DNA from: Ophioceras dolichostomum
Taxonomy: Eukaryota; Ascomycota; Sordariomycetes; Magnaporthales; Ophioceraceae
Direction of reading: 5' to 3'
Length of the DNA stretch: 23,353 nucleotides
NCBI GenBank assembly: GCA_003049485.1
Contig: PYST01000485.1
Coordinates: 1 to 23,353 of the forward strand
The first letter of the stretch is position 1, and each line of letters begins with the position of its first letter. Shown piece by piece: positions 19,833-23,353 of this stretch. A program made the position numbers and the translations under genes. Under the pieces are notes generated by a model that was not told the DNA's origin, searched no databases, and saw only the letters and a program-made list of their open reading frames with translations.

Positions 19833-20526
19833 CGACTGAGTAGTTACGCCGACGGCTCGGGACCGCGCTGGGTCGGCAGCGAGGTTGGACTTGCCGGGAC
19901 CGCAGGTGGGGACAGGAATCAGGGGTCGCTGGGCCGGGCTTGCGCAGGGATCATGCAGAAGAGCTCTGTCCTGCTCGGTCAGTTGCGCAGACAAATGAAA
20001 AGGTGGGAATTCGTATATGCGGTGGACGAGGAGCGCGGGAAGAATGTGCGAAGGAAAAAGGTTCGGGAGAGGTAGGGGGAGGATTGAGCGGAATTGAGGC
20101 CAACGGGGAGGGGGAGTTGTTGCTGTTGGCCACTAAGGCCGGCCTGATGATTTGGACCCGGATGGGTCGGTCGGTCATCCGTTCAGTCGGCAACAGACCT
20201 CGCCGATCTCACGTAATTGCACATCGCCATCCAACGAGTCGGGCAGACACCATGGAAGATGTGCCCGGAAGAAAGAGAAAATAAATAAAGTGAGAACAAA
20301 AAATATGCTAATAGAAATCTGGACGAAATCGGCTGAGGGCTCGTCGAACTAGCGACACTGGTGATGTCCTGGACGGCGCAGACAATTATAACGACCCCTA
20401 AGCACAACACCCTTCCTGTCACCTGCGCAATATCCAAATATGTGTCAAGCGAAAATGCTCCAAAGTGGGCTCTACGCCTCGCCCTCTAATTGACCCCTAG
20501 TGGGTGCGCTCGTCTAGTCACCTACC
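19833..20526. other. Upstream region of the amidase gene, no gene seen
   Basis: About 690 bp between the amidase ATG and the end of the TPR gene remnant, both on the minus strand. An in-frame extension upstream of the chosen ATG is open to 19994, but its composition does not look like the conserved N-terminus, so it is treated as leader. Nothing else is recognisable. Confidence 0.55.
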
Positions 20527-21455
20527 CTATCGAGACCACAGCAGAACGGCGCCATCGAACTCAGCGGCCCCGACATCAGCCCCCTCGGCCGTATCGGGGA
20601 CCACCTCCAGATACAGCGCGATAGCTTCGGCCTTCGCCTCGGCCGCTGTATCGCTACCACCGCTAGCTTCGAGGAGACTGGACTGAAAAGGACACGCGCG
20701 AGTTCCGACCGGTAGTAGGCGCGAAGACGGAAGGTCTTTTCCGCATAGTCGAACATGACGCTGTAGTGGCTTTTGGTCGCCGAGGTCAAATCGGCATTAG
20801 CTGGGGACCAAACGTCTTCGCCATGTCGGTGTCACGTACCGAGTTGTCTCAAACCGATCCTCGCGCATGTAGCGCTGTCCGAGCTTCGAGCACACCGTCC
20901 CAGTCCGATGGTAGTTGTCGCCCATCGTGACACGGCAGTTCGCCAGGGCGCCCCGGTGCAGCGAGAGGCTCTCCGCCAGAGCTCCTTGCTTCTCCTTGAT
21001 GTTGCTGAGAGGTGGAGTGCGAATCCCAATTTAAACAAAGATATCATCAGTTCGATCCGTATATGAGGAGAGCAGAGCAAGCTTTCGGCGTGGGGGGTTT
21101 TTGAATGAGGGCATTGAGCCACGGAAGAACTTACTGGAAGGACTGCTTATCATCTTTCCCATACTTGGCCTCTCTCCAGTCGATGCACTCCTGGAGCAGC
21201 GCAGCCGCGCCGTCGTCGCGACCCAGCGCCATGAGCGGCAAAGCCTCGTACACTATAGCGTAGAACGGAAAGTAGCTGTTGTCTAGGTAACCTGGATACG
21301 TTTCCAGAACAGTGCGGCCCAGATAGGCCTGCGCGATAGCCCCCCGTGCCGTCCGACTTGGCCGTAGGCGCTTGCACGCTGCGTGCAGGCCATGCCCAGC
21401 TGGAGCCAGCGAAACGGAACGTCCAACCACAAGGCCGGGTACCTCGCCGCTCAAG
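20527..21455 (-). pseudogene. TPR half of an NB-ARC/TPR STAND gene, frameshifted
   Basis: On the minus strand a TPR-like C-terminal half can be followed. FRWLQLGMACTQRASAYG near 21425 leads, after a frameshift near 21350, to YLGRTVLETYPGYLDNSYFP and LLQECIDWREAKYGKDDKQS. An intron of 130 bp (21005-21134) joins this to KEKQGALAESLSLHRGALAN and VTMGDNYHRT. A second intron (20761-20839, 79 bp) joins to VMFDYAEKTFRLRAYYRSEL. A one-base loss near 20681-20692 then shifts the frame to QSSLLEASGG...LLWSR-stop (stop at 20527-20529). The WSR ending is typical of this fungal TPR family. Adding one base restores the last exon. No N-terminal NB-ARC part exists on this strand, so this is a remnant. Confidence 0.65.
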
Positions 21456-21459
21456 ACAT

Positions 21460-22465
21460 CATCGACCGAATCGCCGGATGCAACCTGCCGGTCCTCCGAC
21501 ACCCAGATCGAGACACCCTCGGATATGGATGACTTCGCCAGGCTCAAGCTGTCCCCCAAGCTGCCTTCCTACTAGCTCAACCATCAGGAGCCTAACCCCG
21601 ACTTCCTTGGACGTGAATCAATCATCCGTGAGATGGACAGCTGCCTGCTCCCACCCGGCCCGACACTCCCGGACACGGATGGGCTGAGAACCTTCGCCCT
21701 TTGCGGGCCAGGTGGTCTCGGTAAAACCGCACTGGCACTCGAGTACGCCCACTCACGCAAGTCCCAGTTCCAGGCTGTCTTCTGGATGCCGGCGGACAGC
21801 ACGGCAAAGCTCGACGCGGCTTACGAGCAGGTCGCTATCGACCTCGGCCTGGTGAAGCGGTCCGACGTCCGCGATCTTGCCACCAGCCGAGGCATACTGT
21901 TGGAGTGGCCTTCTCGTCCTCATGCCCAGACGATTGCTGCCGGCGTGAAGCCAGAGGGAGCCGAAACCAACATGCGGGCCCCGCACAGGCTTCTTGTATT
22001 CGACAATGCGGACAGCTTGGCCGACCTCCACAACTTCTGGCCCCGCCGGAGATAGCAGCTCTGTCATCATCATCAGCCGGGATCCTCCGGCCAAGAAGTA
22101 CTCACATCCCGACTTATTAGTGCGCGGTCACGACTTGCAGCGGCTGGGTCCGAGCAGGCGCGGAAAATACTTTACAACGTGTCGGGAAAATCACTGCAGA
22201 CCTCACATTCACGAGGGAGGCAGAGTTCGCAGGCACGCTGGCTGAGCTGCTCTCGGGTATCCCACTTGCCCTCGTCCAGATCGCGGCCAAGATCCGGCAC
22301 GATGAGCTCAGCTTTGAGGACGTAGTGCACATGACCACCGGCAAAGACAGCAGCAACGGGCGCCCGTGCTGGAGAGGCTCGGGCTGGACCAGGATTGGAG
22401 ACCGTGCGACGAGCTACTCGCGTTGACCCACGCCTTCTCGAAAACCCTTTCGGCTCTCCCTAGGT
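21460..22465 (+). pseudogene. NB-ARC half of a STAND (NLR-like) gene, disrupted
   Basis: A Ser/Thr-rich linker leads to LKLSPKLPSY, a TAG at 21573-21575, then LNHQEPNPDFLGRESIIREM, the usual entry to an NB-ARC domain. The P-loop GPGGLGKTALALEYAH is at about 21705. The kinase-2 strand HRLLVFDNADSLADLHNFWP is near 21990. The chain then shifts frame to SSSVIIISRDPPAKKYSHP, shifts again to the RKILYNVSG segment, and again to AELLSGIPLALVQIAAKIRH, which holds the GxPLA motif near 22260. The last recognisable piece is LLALTHAFSKTLSALP near 22450. At least three frameshifts and one TAG make it dead. No TPR repeats follow on this strand. Confidence 0.7.
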
Positions 22466-22720
22466 AGGTAGCTAAGGTCGTATTCTTCCTTTTTCTCTCG
22501 CCCTCTTTCTCTCTCCCAACACTACCACCCACGTGACTCACGGTTTATCTTCCCTTGCCCGTAGCGCACAACAACAATAACAATGCTGTTATACAATCTG
22601 GCACCTACAAACCCTACAACTGCGGATTCCACACCCCAATCGCTATCTAACATCGGGCCTTCTCACATTGCCTAATTATCCCAGCCAAAGCAGGAACATA
22701 GTACACCACCACTTGTCAGC
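22466..22720. other. Short intergenic segment
   Basis: Contains a TAGGTAGGTA repeat right after the NB-ARC remnant, a C/T-rich tract and a CAA/AAT-rich stretch near 22568-22580. No gene recognised. Confidence 0.5.
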
Positions 22721-23027
22721 ATGAGCAAGGTTTTCGTTCCCACCGTCGCCGTCATGGTCAAGCGAGATGACAGCGCCTACGCCGGCGAGGTTACATCCAG
22801 CCGGCGACACGGTGAGCTTTATCGAATACACTGTGCGCGTGTCTGCGACCAAGTGGCGACAGAGAGTGCGTGAGGGGGTCTGGGGTATATGGGAAGACGT
22901 CCCCGCGGAGCATCGCGTTGAGAAAACGTTCACTACGAGTGAGGAGGATGGCGACGCGTTGGCGAACTGTATGATCCTCGGTGTGTGGCATGGCAATTGT
23001 AAGAAGTCTCTTTGGCGTGCTGTCTAG
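22721..23027 (+). pseudogene. Small hypothetical protein, probable one-base frameshift
   Basis: I do not recognise this protein. An ATG at 22721 opens MSKVFVPTVAVMVKRDDSAY, after which the frame near 22785-22800 stops making sense. An overlapping frame continues HPAGDTVSFIEYTVRVSATK and then VEKTFTTSEEDGDALANC, ending at a TAG at 23025. The two pieces read as one compact domain of about 100 residues joined by a single shift. No intron of normal size fits the join. GTAAGA at about 22998 near the C-terminus could be a splice donor to a further exon. Confidence 0.4.
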
Positions 23028-23254
23028 CTATCCAGAGGTTTCCGCGCCACAGCAGGTGGGCAAGTAGGCGAACAGCTCGGTAGGTAGGAAGTCAGGTCTC
23101 TCTGAAGGGAGCGGCTGCATCTTGGCGCCTCCTTATCCACTGCCGCCCTCCCAACTGCGCTGGGTCGAGTGCGATGTGGCCGCCCATTAGAGAGTTAGTT
23201 GTCCACGCCGAGGAGTAAGCAAGGAAGCCGTAAGATACAACCCCCGATGTTCGC

Positions 23255-23353
23255 TGATGATGATGATGTTGTTGTTGTTGTTGTTGTTGTTGAATTTTTA
23301 ACGTCTGTTGAAAGCGCCGCCAAGCGCTTTCCACCTCCCTAGGGGTATAAGAC
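23255..23353 (-). mobile_element. 3' end of a LINE (minus orientation), continuing beyond the window
   Basis: On the minus strand the window edge reads GTCTTATACCCCTAGGGAGG, then about 28 bp, then AGACGTTAAAAATT, then (CAA)n and (CAT)n triplets, ending near 23255. This matches the LINE terminus at 3599-3680. The element body lies past the right end of the window, so its length, coding capacity and 5' target duplication cannot be seen. Confidence 0.8.

Noticed and set aside
1..23353. A biosynthetic gene cluster around the FMO and amidase
   Set aside because: No PKS, NRPS, terpene synthase, P450, transporter or dedicated regulator is present in the window.
1..23353. tRNA genes, CRISPR arrays, Starship captain or Helitron
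   Set aside because: No cloverleaf B-box context, spaced repeats, tyrosine recombinase or Rep/helicase motifs were seen.

Overview
This window comes from a filamentous ascomycete, most likely a sordariomycete. The genes have short introns (about 55-130 bp, GT...AG). There are fungal STAND/NLR-type ATPases, a DUF1996 secreted protein, a fungal FMO-like monooxygenase, an intron-rich amidase, and Tad1-like LINE retrotransposons ending in (CAT/CAA)n tails. No tRNA, rRNA or CRISPR array was seen.

Layout. (1) 194-3680: a decayed Tad1-like LINE (+) with ORF1, reverse transcriptase and RNase H remnants. Two 234-bp solo LTRs of a copia-type element are nested in it, each with a perfect 5-bp target duplication. 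(2) 4055-6531: an unrecognised multi-kilobase gene, now a pseudogene. It has at least six in-frame stops (all TAG), two frameshifts, a 101-bp LINE 3'-end insertion and a one-N assembly gap flanked by a perfect 87-bp duplication. (3) 6540-8252: about 1.7 kb without a convincing gene, holding two perfect inverted repeats. (4) 8253-9884 (+): intact three-exon flavin-dependent monooxygenase. (5) 10397-11619 (-): intact three-exon secreted DUF1996 protein. (6) 11620-13772: long intergenic region. (7) 13773-16955 (+): NACHT-domain STAND gene, broken by one TAG and two frameshifts. (8) 17148-19832 (-): nine-exon amidase with an open reading frame but Gly at the usual nucleophilic Ser position. (9) 20527-22465: a decayed NB-ARC/TPR pair lying head to head, with the TPR half on the minus strand and the NB-ARC half on the plus strand. 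(10) 22721-23027: a small frameshifted hypothetical gene. (11) 23255-23353: the 3' end of another LINE in minus orientation, running out of the window.

Overall this is a mosaic. Three coding sequences that read as intact (monooxygenase, DUF1996 protein, amidase) sit among decayed NLR-like genes and transposon remnants. Every internal stop in the three gene-derived pseudogenes that is not explained by a frameshift is TAG, usually where Gln (CAG) would be expected. That fits CpA-to-TpA mutation of the kind made by repeat-induced point mutation (RIP). The intact genes share no obvious pathway and do not form a recognisable biosynthetic cluster.
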